Shown here in pieces: positions 36,084 to 44,150 of a DNA stretch of 64,000 bases. The stretch covers positions 62,001-126,000 of the forward strand of contig NZ_NRCJ01000005.1 of NCBI RefSeq assembly GCF_003129965.1. Direction: 5' to 3'. Both the position numbers and the translations under genes were made by a program. Origin of the DNA: Aggregatibacter kilianii. GTDB lineage: Bacteria > Pseudomonadota > Gammaproteobacteria > Enterobacterales > Pasteurellaceae. The notes beneath the pieces were generated by a model that was not told the DNA's origin, made no database searches, and saw nothing but the letters and a program-made list of their open reading frames with translations. Within the stretch, counting starts at the first letter, position 1, and each line of letters opens with the position of its first letter.

Positions 36084-36149
36084 CCAATCCTACCGATTCC
36101 TGCTATGATTTTCCCCGTTAATCATCCTTTCTTATTTTTGAGAGCCAAT

Positions 36150-36255
36150 ATGAAAAAATCTTTTGTCTTAACCATCAGAATGCAAAGCGGACTTCCAAGT
36201 GCAGGAAAAAGATTTCCTACCGCAGCAGGATTTGGAGGTGTTGTATGTGCCGTAA
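36150..36255 (+). pseudogene. Remnant of a short exported-protein gene
   Basis: An ATG at 36150 opens with MKKSFVLTI, like the start of a signal peptide, behind a well-formed extended -10 box (36101-36109). That frame then reads a Gly/Ala-rich stretch without character. The frame shifted by one base reads a natural-looking C-terminus, ECKADFQVQEKDFLPQQD, ending at the TAA at 36253. This is what a gene would look like after losing its middle, or after a frameshift. The parent gene is not recognised, and the alternative is a chance reading. Confidence 0.35.
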
Positions 36256-36278
36256 CACAATGAGTGAGGAGTAAAAAT

Positions 36279-36698
36279 ATGCGCAAGTTCATGGTGATGA
36301 TCGCAATGTTGTGGAGCCTGTTTAGCTATGCAAAAGAGGACCGTTTTTATCCGCCGCAACCGCCTAAATTAGACTTCCCCATGTATTGGAGCGTGATTGC
36401 TTATAATCCGCAAAGCGGTGCTTTTGGCTACGGCGATAATGGTATGTCCAAAGCGGCGGAAAATGCGGCATTGCAGGGATGCGTGCAGGCATCAAACGAT
36501 GACAACACGCAAGATTGCCGCATTGTGGTTTCCGGCAATCACGCTTGTGTGACACTCGCCGTCGGGCAACAACCTCACATTTATGCCGCCGCGCAAGCCG
36601 ACTATCGAGACCCGGAAAAAGCGGAACAGAAAGCCTTGCAACAATGTAATGCGCATGGCGGAAATTGTTCTGTGGTGCTTTCCGCCTGCGGTAAATAA
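36279..36698 (+). CDS. DUF4189 domain exported protein
   Basis: A 139-residue exported protein. The signal peptide covers about residues 1-18 (MRKFMVMIAMLWSLFSYA). The mature part is a DUF4189 domain: YWSVIAYNPQSGAFGYGDN at about residues 35-53, then repeated Cys-containing segments (QGCVQASND, DCRIVVSGNHAC, QQCNAHGGNC, LSACGK), giving six cysteines probably paired as disulfides. The ATG at 36279 lies behind TGAGGAGT; the upstream in-frame ATG at 36264 overlaps that site. Function unknown. It precedes modF by 11 bases, so it may share its transcript. Confidence 0.8.
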   Translation: MRKFMVMIAMLWSLFSYAKEDRFYPPQPPKLDFPMYWSVIAYNPQSGAFGYGDNGMSKAAENAALQGCVQASNDDNTQDCRIVVSGNHACVTLAVGQQPHIYAAAQADYRDPEKAEQKALQQCNAHGGNCSVVLSACGK

Positions 36699-36709
36699 AA
36701 GGAATCACA

Positions 36710-38161
36710 ATGGCTCAGCTGAATATTGAAAACGCACAATTTCTGTTGCATGAAAAACGCTTGCTAAATCTACCGCACTTTTGTGTGAAGGCGCGGGATT
36801 ATTGGGTTGTGATGGGCAGCAACGGCAGCGGTAAAACGGCGTTTTCGTTGGCGTTACAGGGGGCGTTGCCGCTTGAGTCGGGCGAGTATCATTGCGATTT
36901 TAACGGCATTCGGTTGTTATCTTTTGAACTGCAACAGCGAATTTTGGAACAGACCTTCAAAGACCGCAACAATGACGCGGTGAGCCCCGACGATTTTGGA
37001 AAAACCGCGCGACAAACCATTTTGAACGGTAGCGATAAAGCCGCGTTATGTGAATCTTACGCGGCGCAGTTGCATATTACGCCGTTACTGGAGCGTCCGT
37101 TTATGTTGCTTTCCACCGGCGAAAGCCGCAAGGTTCTGTTGGCGCAGGCGTTGGTTGCCGAACCGGAATTGTTGATTCTGGATGAACCTTTTGAAGGGTT
37201 GGATCATCAATCGGTGCAGGATTGGCAGCAATTGTTACAACAGCTCAATGAAAACATGGCGTTGGTGCTGATCGTAAACCGTTTTTCCGATATTCCGCCT
37301 TCCGCCGATCATCTGGCGTTGCTGGATAACAATCAGTTGATTTTACAAGGCGAACGGGCGGAAATTGAAGCGCAAAGCCTGTTCCAACAATTACAGTATG
37401 CAGAACAAAACGTTGATGTGCCATTGCCGGAAAGCGCCGCGCCGCCGATAAAATTGGCGCCAAATCAAAATCCTTTTGAGCTAAAAAACGTGACCGTTCG
37501 ATATGGAGATAAAGTGATTTTGGATAAGTTAAGCTGGACGGTGGCACCAAAGCAACATTGGTGGATTAAAGGCCCGAACGGTGCGGGGAAATCTACGTTA
37601 TTGTCGGTTATTTGCGGCGATCATCCGCAATCTTACGCCAATCATGTGGTGTTGTTCGGCAGGCAGCGCGGCTCCGGCGAAACCATTTGGGAGATTAAAC
37701 GTCATATCGGTTATGTAAGCAGTCAGCTGCACATGGATTATCGGGTCAATTGTTCCGCGCTGGAGGTGATTTTGTCGGGCTTTTTCGACAGTATCGGCGT
37801 ATATCAGTCTGTGCCCGGCGCGTTGCGCATTAAAGCCCTGCAATGGCTGACCCGACTGAACATGGCAAACCTCGCTAATCGCCCGTTTCGTTCCCTTTCC
37901 TGGGGGCAACAACGTTTGTTGCTGATTACCCGCGCCATGGTGAAACACCCGCCGATTTTGATTCTGGACGAACCGCTACAAGGCTTGGACGGCATGAACC
38001 GCAAACTGGTGAAACATTTCATTGAGCAACTGGTGAACAATAGCGAGACCCAACTGCTCTTCGTTTCTCATCAGGAACAGGACGCACCGAATTGCATTAC
38101 CCACTTGTTTGAATTTATTCCGCAAGGTGAGGGGTATGTTTACCGCCAAAGTGCGGTGTGA
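36710..38161 (+). CDS. modF: ModF: tandem ABC ATP-binding protein
   Basis: A 483-residue cytoplasmic protein with two ABC ATPase domains, closely matching what I recall of E. coli ModF, which is encoded with the molybdate transport genes and whose own function is unclear. Domain 1 has Walker A GSNGSGKTAF (about residues 33-42) and the signature LSTGESRK with LLILDEPFEGLD. Domain 2 has Walker A GPNGAGKST, the conserved RRGSGETIWEIK-type segment (RQRGSGETIWEIKRHIGY), the signature LSWGQQR and LILDEPLQGLD. No modABC genes are nearby. The stop codon is embedded in a USS (gtgcggtgtga). Confidence 0.9.
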   Translation: MAQLNIENAQFLLHEKRLLNLPHFCVKARDYWVVMGSNGSGKTAFSLALQGALPLESGEYHCDFNGIRLLSFELQQRILEQTFKDRNNDAVSPDDFGKTARQTILNGSDKAALCESYAAQLHITPLLERPFMLLSTGESRKVLLAQALVAEPELLILDEPFEGLDHQSVQDWQQLLQQLNENMALVLIVNRFSDIPPSADHLALLDNNQLILQGERAEIEAQSLFQQLQYAEQNVDVPLPESAAPPIKLAPNQNPFELKNVTVRYGDKVILDKLSWTVAPKQHWWIKGPNGAGKSTLLSVICGDHPQSYANHVVLFGRQRGSGETIWEIKRHIGYVSSQLHMDYRVNCSALEVILSGFFDSIGVYQSVPGALRIKALQWLTRLNMANLANRPFRSLSWGQQRLLLITRAMVKHPPILILDEPLQGLDGMNRKLVKHFIEQLVNNSETQLLFVSHQEQDAPNCITHLFEFIPQGEGYVYRQSAV

Positions 38162-38189
38162 TTTTTAATTATTTTTTACGAAGAAACTC

Positions 38190-39119
38190 ATGGACATCGC
38201 ACTCATCCTCGGCACTAAAATCATTGAACTGACCCTGATCGTATTAATGGGCTACGGTTTGGTGAAGGCGAAATTGCTCAAATCGGAGGACAGCAAACCG
38301 TTGTCTATCATCGGCTTGTATATTATCAGCCCGGCAGTGATGATTGAGGCGTTTCAGATTGATTACACGCCGGAAATTCTGGAGGGGTTGATGTTGTCGC
38401 TTGGTATGGCGGTGTTTTTGCACGTCATGCTTATCGCTATCGGTGCATTGCTGAAACGAACCTTGAAACTGGATCCTATCGAACACGCCGCCTCCATTTA
38501 CTCCAATTCGGGTAATCTGATTATTCCCCTTGTGATGGCGTTGTTCGGCAAAGAATGGGTGATTTACGCCACCTGTTTTATCGTCGTGCAAACGTTCTTG
38601 TTCTGGACGCACTGCCGCATGATTATTGTCGGCAAAGGCAATCTGACGCTGAAAACCATGCTGACAAATATCAACATCTGGTCCATTATGATCGGCGTGG
38701 CGATGTTCGCTTTTCAGATTAAGCTGCCCGCGATGATTAACGGCACCTTGTCTTCTGTGGGAATGTTTATCGGACCGAACGCCATGCTGATTGCCGGCAT
38801 GCTGATCGCCGCCATCCCGTTGCGTAGCATAGTTTCCTCCAAACGTATTTATTTAGTAACGTTTTTACGTTTGTTGCTGATCCCGCTTTTCCTGCTGGTG
38901 GTGATCAAACTTTGCGGCTTCGCCGGTTGGGTGGAAAACGGCGAAACCATCGCCCTGATTAGCTTCCTTGCCACTACCAGCCCCGCCGCTGCGACCGTTA
39001 CCCAAATGGCGTTGATTTTCGGCAACAACCCGCAAAAAGCCAGTGCCATCTACGGTGTGACGACGCTACTTTGCATGTTCACCATGCCGCTGATTATTGC
39101 GTTGTACCAGTTGTGGTAA
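38190..39119 (+). CDS. AEC family (auxin-efflux-carrier-like) permease
   Basis: Inner-membrane permease of 309 residues in the AEC family, whose bacterial members export or import small organic acids such as malate or malonate. About ten helices are visible in two halves of five. The N-terminal half includes VLMGYGLVKAKLLKSED and the conserved NSGNLIIPLVMALFG crossover-type segment near residues 108-122. The C-terminal half has PAAATVTQMALIFGNN near 271-286. It follows modF by 28 bases. Substrate unknown. Confidence 0.85.
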   Translation: MDIALILGTKIIELTLIVLMGYGLVKAKLLKSEDSKPLSIIGLYIISPAVMIEAFQIDYTPEILEGLMLSLGMAVFLHVMLIAIGALLKRTLKLDPIEHAASIYSNSGNLIIPLVMALFGKEWVIYATCFIVVQTFLFWTHCRMIIVGKGNLTLKTMLTNINIWSIMIGVAMFAFQIKLPAMINGTLSSVGMFIGPNAMLIAGMLIAAIPLRSIVSSKRIYLVTFLRLLLIPLFLLVVIKLCGFAGWVENGETIALISFLATTSPAAATVTQMALIFGNNPQKASAIYGVTTLLCMFTMPLIIALYQLW

Positions 39120-39161
39120 AAGTGCGGTGGGTTTTTGGCGCGTTTTTTAGAGGAGAGCAAC

Positions 39162-39917
39162 ATGACCGATAAAATTTATCTGTACCGCCCGCTACATACG
39201 CTGAAGCCCGTTGCCGAGAATATTTGGATTGCCGACGGCGATATAATTCACATGCGTTTCCCGCTTGGTATTCAAATCCCCTTTAGTACGCGTATGACAA
39301 TCGTACGTTTGCGTGACGGCGGCTTGTGGTGTCATTCGCCCATTACGCCAATGCCGTCGTTATTGGCGGAAATAAATGCGCTGGGTGAAGTCCGTCACCT
39401 TGTGTCGCCGAATAAAATTCATTATGCGCATATTGCCGCGTGGAAAAAAATTTATCCGCAGGCGACCGCTTGGGCGAGCGAGGGTGTGCGTGAACGCGCC
39501 GTCTCACAACAGATTGACGTAAATTTTGATGCGGATTTAACCGATCACGCCCCGCCACAATGGGCGAAAGATCTGGGGCAGCTTACCTTTAAAGGTAGCT
39601 CAGTGATGCAGGAAAGCGTGTTTTTTCATTACGCTACCCGAACGTTGATTGTTGCGGATCTCATCGAAAATTTTGAAACGAAGAAGTTTCACAGTTGTTT
39701 TTGGGCACACATTATGCAATTCGCCGGCATTGCCGATCCGGACGGCAAAGCCCCCGTCGATTGGCGCGCGACCTTTAAGGATAAATCCGGTGCCCGCCAA
39801 TGTTTGGCAACGATGTTGGCATGGCAACCGGAGAAAATCATCCTCGCCCACGGACGTTGTTACGAAAGCAACGGCACGGAAGAATTACGCAGAGCGTTTC
39901 GTTGGCTTGAAGAATAA
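39162..39917 (+). CDS. DUF4336 (metallo-beta-lactamase-like) protein
   Basis: A 251-residue protein of the DUF4336 family, whose fold resembles metallo-beta-lactamases. The classical HxHxDH metal motif is absent; instead HLVSPNKIHYAH lies at about residues 75-86, and a later His in ILAHGR at about 228-233. It may therefore bind metal in a reduced way or not at all. The start at 39162 is set by AGGAGAG; an in-frame codon at 39135 lies inside the USS. It is the last gene before a USS-pair terminator and a region of gene remnants. Confidence 0.75.
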   Translation: MTDKIYLYRPLHTLKPVAENIWIADGDIIHMRFPLGIQIPFSTRMTIVRLRDGGLWCHSPITPMPSLLAEINALGEVRHLVSPNKIHYAHIAAWKKIYPQATAWASEGVRERAVSQQIDVNFDADLTDHAPPQWAKDLGQLTFKGSSVMQESVFFHYATRTLIVADLIENFETKKFHSCFWAHIMQFAGIADPDGKAPVDWRATFKDKSGARQCLATMLAWQPEKIILAHGRCYESNGTEELRRAFRWLEE

Positions 39918-39949
39918 AAAAGTGCGGTGAATTTTGACCGCACTTTTTA
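39916..39949. terminator. USS-pair terminator after the DUF4336 gene
   Basis: aagtgcggt (39920-39928) and accgcactt (39937-39945) with flanking A and T runs. Confidence 0.85.
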
Positions 39950-39971
39950 TCAAATAAAGGGTAACAACGGG

Positions 39972-40044
39972 TTAAATATACCCGCGTTCCTTCGCCTTCT
40001 CCAATAAAAACGTAATCACTACCTGCACCTTTTTCGCTGTGTTG
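39972..40044 (-). pseudogene. 3' remnant of a LysR-type regulator gene (probable)
   Basis: On the minus strand this stretch reads TAKKVQVVITFLLEKAKERG followed by Tyr-Ile and a stop at 39972. That looks like the extreme C-terminus of a LysR-type regulator (K-V-x-x-x-x-x-F-L-x-E-K). The frame has no start and runs straight into the 5'-truncated YciI-like gene on the other strand. LysR regulators are often divergent from a target gene, so one deletion of both 5' ends would give this arrangement. The call rests on a short stretch and is inference. Confidence 0.42.
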
Positions 40045-40284
40045 CAGGATTTTGAACCATTACAGTTCAAAAAACATTTTCAAGCCGGTAATTTCTTAAT
40101 GCTCGGCCCCTATACTGACACAGACAAACATGAAGGTGCGATTTTTGCGGAAACCGAAAGCCGTGAAGAATTACAAAAAATTCTGCAAGAAGATTGCTAT
40201 TATCCCGATTTAGCAGAATACGAAATTCGTGAATTTGCGCCGAAAATGATCTCGGCGGATATTCAAAAAGCGGTGAAGGCGTAA
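40039..40284 (+). pseudogene. YciI-like protein, N-terminally truncated
   Basis: The 81 codons read from a GTG give LQDFEPLQFKKHFQAGNFLM, then LGPYTDTDKHEGAIF and LAEYEIREFAP, the middle and end of a YciI-fold (ferredoxin-like) protein. The first beta-strand and the conserved HR/HL helix start that normally precede this are missing. There is no Shine-Dalgarno, and upstream the sequence belongs to the opposite-strand LysR-like remnant. It may still be translated from the GTG, but it is more likely a broken gene. Intact family members are about 90-100 residues. Confidence 0.5.
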
Positions 40285-40293
40285 TTTTCTGCA

Positions 40294-40370
40294 TAGGGTA
40301 AACAAATTACCCTAGGTTAGGCATAATTTAGCCCCCTTTGAGGCTGTCTAACTTGATACCCAATGGGGTA
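40294..40370. repeat. Hairpin module shared with the zwf-pgl gap
   Basis: Contains tagggta (40294-40300) paired with taccctа-type arm taccc-ta (40308-40314), then ggttag-gcat, and ends with taccc-aatg-gggta (40357-40370). The string taccctaggttag + one base + cat matches 5998-6014 in the zwf-pgl gap. Confidence 0.65.
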
Positions 40371-40392
40371 TGACTATTATTAAGGAACAAAA

Positions 40393-40446
40393 ATGATGAA
40401 ATTTTTCACCACACTTTTACTTCGCCTCTTTTATAAAGCGATATGA
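40393..40446 (+). other. Possible 17-codon ORF or 5' gene remnant
   Basis: AAGGAA precedes an ATG pair that opens MMKFFTTLLLRLFYKAI and then stops at 40444. It looks like the beginning of a signal peptide. It overlaps the 3' end of the convergent gene at 40417. It could be a leader peptide, a truncated gene start, or chance. Confidence 0.25.
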
Positions 40447-41481
40447 CAACACTTGCATTTCACAGGTTTTATCAATTGCATTAGGGTTAAACGGGTCGGA
40501 AAAGTGCCATTGGGCGATATCTTTTTCCAGGTGGGTGAGATAAATTTCCGTACTGCTATCGTAGCTACATCTGCCCAGATGCAATTTAGGCGAATATTCC
40601 GAGATATAACGTAGGCTAACGGCTTGAACTTTTTGTTGTGAATCAGTGAAAAATGCCGTTGGGGCGAAACGGATTCCCTGTTCATCCGATTGGATGATAA
40701 GCTGTGGTTCGACCCATTCGGCGGTATTTTCCCAAGTATCGGGCAAGGTTTGTTTTAAATATTCATGCAACCCGTTTTTCCATCGACTTGGATCATCTAA
40801 TCTACGGTTTTGATAACGGCGATGTTCTGCTTTCAGTGTCATTTGTGGCGTGATGATGTCTCCGCCTTTGACGTCGCAACTTAACAGGGTGAAATCCTCG
40901 TAATGCATTGTCGGTTTAGGTTTGCCTGTGCGCAAAAATAAAAATTCCCCTTGGGTTTCGCAGGGCTGTTCGTTTAGTGTGAGCGTGGCAGGCATGGCAG
41001 GGGAAGTATCAAGTGCTGCACCTTTATTCGCAAGCGGGTTAATGGCGAGCCGATCGTTATTGATTTGTAGGTAGTTCAAGGTGAAGTCGCCCCATGAAAA
41101 ATAGGCATGGATTTTTGATGAATCTACTGCCATCGGGTTGAGCGGATCTAGTACATAAGCTATTTTTGCATTTAAGGGCAAGTTTGAAATGCCTTCCAGA
41201 TAGTTTGTATCCTCCGCCGTGATTGTCCGATAGGAAACCGGCGCGCTCATTAAGGTTTTGCCGTCAGGCTCCGGTGGTGTCGGGTCAACGACAAACTCCA
41301 AGTACGCCCAAATGCCTACGGTGATTATCACGGCGGTTGGTACGAGAATCAGACCGGCGTTACGTGCGAAATGCGAGCGTTCGTTTTTGGCTTTATGGCG
41401 ATTAGCCCATGCTTCCCAACTCCAACCGCAGAGGGCGAGGAGGGCTAAAAACCAGATAGCGGTGATAAGGAGAATGTCCAT
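40417..41481 (-). CDS. Hypothetical membrane-anchored protein
   Basis: A 354-residue protein I do not recognise. Two N-terminal membrane helices are visible (about residues 2-20 and 42-62), separated by a basic loop (ANRHKAKNERSHFARN). The large remainder, from about residue 65, is soluble, probably periplasmic, with four scattered cysteines (in EQPCETQG, LLSCDVKG, GRCSYDS and DKTCEMQ) that may form disulfides. The ATG at 41481 lies behind CGGAAATAAT; the longer reading from 41523 has no ribosome site. It stands alone, convergent with the remnant region. Confidence 0.68.
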   Translation of the reverse strand: MDILLITAIWFLALLALCGWSWEAWANRHKAKNERSHFARNAGLILVPTAVIITVGIWAYLEFVVDPTPPEPDGKTLMSAPVSYRTITAEDTNYLEGISNLPLNAKIAYVLDPLNPMAVDSSKIHAYFSWGDFTLNYLQINNDRLAINPLANKGAALDTSPAMPATLTLNEQPCETQGEFLFLRTGKPKPTMHYEDFTLLSCDVKGGDIITPQMTLKAEHRRYQNRRLDDPSRWKNGLHEYLKQTLPDTWENTAEWVEPQLIIQSDEQGIRFAPTAFFTDSQQKVQAVSLRYISEYSPKLHLGRCSYDSSTEIYLTHLEKDIAQWHFSDPFNPNAIDKTCEMQVLSYRFIKEAK

Positions 41482-41774
41482 ATTATTTCCGAAAAAAGAA
41501 GGTGGTGGCTGAAATGGGTGCACTTTACTGATTTTTATGCATTTTTTCCATGAATATTTCGCATATTTTACAGGCGCAATGATGATTCTTTATTTTTCAT
41601 ATAGAAAAAGAAGTGAAATGACGATAATACGTTGATTTAAAATCACACGACGCTTTTCCTGCTTGCACGTGAGCAAATGCACAATTTTAATTATGAAACT
41701 GCAAAATTAACTGCTATAATCCTGCGTTCGAAAAAGGATCCCTGTTTTTAAAGTTACATAATGGATAAATTTTT
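41482..41774. other. Gap between the hypothetical gene and secE
   Basis: The 293-bp AT-rich gap contains the secE promoter near its right end (41691-41720). No tRNA or ORF is visible, although tRNA genes often precede secE in enterobacteria. Confidence 0.65.
41691..41720 (+). promoter_or_regulatory. Extended -10 promoter of secE-nusG
   Basis: A perfect TATAAT (41715-41720) preceded by TGC makes an extended -10. The -35 (TTATGA, 41691-41696, 18-base spacer) is weak, as is common for extended -10 promoters. Confidence 0.6.
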
Positions 41775-42185
41775 ATGGCATTAGACATTGAGAAAAAGAA
41801 AAATGCGCCTGAGGCTCCCGTTGAAAAGTCTAAGGGGTTAAACATTTTTTTATGGCTGCTGACAATTGTGATTATTGCAGCTGCCGCGTTTGGTAATATC
41901 TATTTCCAAGATCAATATTCCACTCCGATCCGCGTTGTGGCGGTGGTTGTGTTGTTATTGGTTTCTTTAGGTGTCGCAGCGACTACCAACCAAGGCAGAA
42001 AATTCCTTGGCTTCTTTAAAGATTCCCGTACCGAATTACGTAAAATCGTCTGGCCAACCCGTCCTGAAGCGACTCAAACCACATTGATGGTGGTTGGCGT
42101 AACGGTGTTTGTGTCCTTGATTCTTTGGGGATTAGACTCAATTATCGTCAGCATTATTACCTTTTTAACCGACTGGAGATTCTAA
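41775..42185 (+). CDS. secE: Protein translocase subunit SecE
   Basis: Essential subunit of the SecYEG translocon, which clamps SecY. The 136 residues have three hydrophobic helices (about 24-42, 52-68 and 100-125), the long enterobacterial form. The conserved cytoplasmic amphipathic segment is [20 protein letters not shown] (about 75-94) before the last helix. It ends one base before the nusG ATG, and the two are co-transcribed in almost all bacteria. Confidence 0.95.
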   Translation: MALDIEKKKNAPEAPVEKSKGLNIFLWLLTIVIIAAAAFGNIYFQDQYSTPIRVVAVVVLLLVSLGVAATTNQGRKFLGFFKDSRTELRKIVWPTRPEATQTTLMVVGVTVFVSLILWGLDSIIVSIITFLTDWRF

Positions 42186-42186
42186 A

Positions 42187-42738
42187 ATGAGCGAAACCGC
42201 AAATAAAAAACGTTGGTATGTGTTGCAGGCGTTCTCCGGTTTTGAAGCGCGCGTGGCAACCACATTGCGTGAGTACATTAAACTTCACAATATGGAAGAA
42301 CAGTTCGGCGAAGTGTTAGTGCCGACGGAAGAAGTCGTGGAAAATGTGGCAGGTAAACGTCGTAAAAGCGAGCGCAAATATTTTCCGGGCTATGTGTTGG
42401 TGCAAATGGAAATGAACGACGACACTTGGCATTTGGTGCGTAGCGTGCCACGCGTGATGGGCTTTATCGGCGGCACACCGGATAAACCGGCGCCGATTAG
42501 CAATCGTGAGGCGGATATCATTTTAAATCGCTTGGAACAAAACAGCGACAAACCGAAACCAAGAACTACTTTCCAACCGGGCGAAGAAGTACGCGTGACC
42601 GAAGGTCCGTTTATGGACTTCAACGGTACGGTGGAAGAAATCGATTACGAAAAAGGCCGTTTAAAAGTCTCCGTGTCTATTTTCGGTCGTGCGACGCCGG
42701 TTGAACTTGAGTTCGGTCAGGTAGAAAAGAATAGCTAG
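42187..42738 (+). CDS. nusG: Transcription elongation/termination factor NusG
   Basis: Binds RNA polymerase, suppresses pausing and links to Rho or ribosomal protein S10. The NGN domain starts [16 protein letters not shown] (about residues 9-24) and includes [13 protein letters not shown]. The C-terminal KOW domain reads [20 protein letters not shown] (about 133-152). The length of 183 residues is normal. It is followed by a USS-pair terminator and then the rplK promoter, so secE-nusG is a separate unit. Confidence 0.97.
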   Translation: MSETANKKRWYVLQAFSGFEARVATTLREYIKLHNMEEQFGEVLVPTEEVVENVAGKRRKSERKYFPGYVLVQMEMNDDTWHLVRSVPRVMGFIGGTPDKPAPISNREADIILNRLEQNSDKPKPRTTFQPGEEVRVTEGPFMDFNGTVEEIDYEKGRLKVSVSIFGRATPVELEFGQVEKNS

Positions 42739-42758
42739 TAAAAATGCAAGAATTTTCC

Positions 42759-42788
42759 ACCGCACTTTTTAAAAGTGCGGTTGGTTTT
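42759..42788. terminator. USS-pair terminator after nusG
   Basis: accgcactttt (42759-42769) pairs with aaaagtgcggt (42771-42781), followed by a T-rich run. The two uptake signals abut almost directly. Confidence 0.8.
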
Positions 42789-42802
42789 CCCGGTGTTTTT
42801 AC

Positions 42803-42831
42803 TTGAAAAACCGGTTGCGTTTGTTTAGAAT
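42803..42831 (+). promoter_or_regulatory. Promoter of rplKA
   Basis: TTGAAA (42803-42808), 17-base spacer, TAGAAT (42826-42831). The 57-base leader to rplK ends in GAGGAAA and should carry the L1-binding autoregulatory site, as in other bacteria. Confidence 0.65.
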
Positions 42832-42894
42832 GCAACCCTTTTTAACAACAGGGGAGCTAGCAATAGCGTTATTACCCATTCAGAGGAAACTAAA

Positions 42895-43323
42895 ATGGCA
42901 AAAAAAGTCCAAGCCTACGTTAAGCTGCAAGTCGCAGCCGGTATGGCAAACCCATCACCACCGGTTGGTCCTGCATTAGGTCAACAAGGTGTGAACATCA
43001 TGGAGTTCTGTAAAGCATTCAACGCTCGTACCGAGAGCTTAGAAAAAGGTTTACCGATTCCGGTTGTTATCACCGTTTATGCGGACCGTTCATTCACTTT
43101 CGTTACTAAAACACCACCGGCAGCAGTTTTATTGAAAAAAGCTGCAGGTATCAAATCCGGTTCCGGTAAACCGAACAAGGATAAAGTGGGTAAAGTAACT
43201 TTAGATCAAATCCGTCAAATCGCTGAAACGAAAGCAGCTGATATGACTGGTGCGACTGTCGAAACGAAAATGAAATCAATCGCTGGTACTGCTCGCTCTA
43301 TGGGCTTAGTGGTGGAGGAATAA
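42895..43323 (+). CDS. rplK: 50S ribosomal protein L11
   Basis: Component of the GTPase-associated centre of the large subunit, binding 23S rRNA with L10. The N-terminal domain begins [20 protein letters not shown] (about residues 4-23), with the proline-rich hinge and [19 protein letters not shown] after it. The C-terminal rRNA-binding part includes [17 protein letters not shown]. The length of 142 residues is standard. rplA follows four bases after its stop codon, and the pair is autoregulated by L1 in other bacteria. Confidence 0.98.
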   Translation: MAKKVQAYVKLQVAAGMANPSPPVGPALGQQGVNIMEFCKAFNARTESLEKGLPIPVVITVYADRSFTFVTKTPPAAVLLKKAAGIKSGSGKPNKDKVGKVTLDQIRQIAETKAADMTGATVETKMKSIAGTARSMGLVVEE

Positions 43324-43327
43324 TACG

Positions 43328-44017
43328 ATGGCTAAATTGACTAAAAAAATGAAAGCAATCAAAGCTGGCGTAGATTCTACCAAAGCATACGAAATCAACG
43401 AAGCAATCGCGGTATTAAAACAATTCGCGACCGCTAAATTTGTTGAAAGCGTTGACGTTGCAGTAAACTTGGGTATCGACCCGCGTAAATCAGACCAAAA
43501 CGTACGTGGTGCAACTGTATTACCACACGGTACTGGTCGTGAAGTTCGTGTAGCTGTGTTCACCCAAGGTGCAAACGCAGATGCAGCTAAAGCAGCAGGT
43601 GCTGATTTAGTGGGTATGGAAGATTTAGCAGAGCAAGTGAAAAAAGGCGAAATGAACTTTGATGTTGTTATCGCTTCTCCAGATGCAATGCGTGTTGTTG
43701 GTCAATTAGGTCAAGTATTAGGTCCACGCGGCTTAATGCCAAACCCGAAAGTAGGTACCGTAACACCAAACGTTGCTGAAGCAGTAAAAAACGCTAAATC
43801 CGGTCAGATCCGTTATCGTAACGACAAAAACGGTATCATCCACACCACTATCGGTAAAGCGAACTTCTCCGAAGAGCAATTAAAAGAAAACCTTCAAGCG
43901 TTGTTAGCCGCTTTAACTAAAGCGAAACCTGCAACCTCTAAAGGTATCTTTATCAAGAAAGTGAGCCTTTCTACCACAATGGGTGCCGGTGTTGCAATCG
44001 ATCAAGCTTCACTGTAA
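43328..44017 (+). CDS. rplA: 50S ribosomal protein L1
   Basis: Forms the mobile L1 stalk near the ribosomal E site and represses translation of rplK-rplA by binding their mRNA. Family motifs are [18 protein letters not shown] (about residues 42-59), [18 protein letters not shown] (about 129-146) and [15 protein letters not shown]. The length of 229 residues is normal. A USS-pair terminator follows directly, separating it from rplJL. Confidence 0.98.
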   Translation: MAKLTKKMKAIKAGVDSTKAYEINEAIAVLKQFATAKFVESVDVAVNLGIDPRKSDQNVRGATVLPHGTGREVRVAVFTQGANADAAKAAGADLVGMEDLAEQVKKGEMNFDVVIASPDAMRVVGQLGQVLGPRGLMPNPKVGTVTPNVAEAVKNAKSGQIRYRNDKNGIIHTTIGKANFSEEQLKENLQALLAALTKAKPATSKGIFIKKVSLSTTMGAGVAIDQASL

Positions 44018-44041
44018 ACCGTAGAAATACAATGAAATATG

Positions 44042-44071
44042 ACCGCACTTTTAAAAGTGCGGTTATTTTTT
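44042..44071 (+). terminator. USS-pair terminator after rplA
   Basis: accgcactt and aagtgcggt form a compact stem (44042-44063) followed by a T-tract. Confidence 0.87.
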
Positions 44072-44115
44072 ACGGCGTTTATTTCGGTTGAACAGATGAT
44101 TTTTTGTCGTCAGGC

Positions 44116-44144
44116 TTTACAAATGTCGTTTCGATCGTTATAAT
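44116..44144 (+). promoter_or_regulatory. Promoter of rplJL-rpoBC
   Basis: TTTACA (44116-44121), 17-base spacer, perfect TATAAT (44139-44144). It is the best-formed sigma-70 promoter in the window. Confidence 0.8.
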
Positions 44145-44150
44145 TTGCGT

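Larger units (their letters stand above)
35961..36278 (+). other. Repeat-rich gap before the DUF4189 gene
   Basis: The 318-bp gap holds a diverged palindrome (35970-36027, ttgatggtgcg ... cgcgcgcc ... atcatca), the right 65-bp direct repeat (36019-36083), an extended -10 box tgcTATGAT (36101-36109) and a broken short gene (36150-36255). Confidence 0.65.

Noticed and set aside
41482-41774. tRNA gene expected before secE
   Set aside because: No cloverleaf or T-loop consensus (ggttcgaatcc type) was found on either strand.
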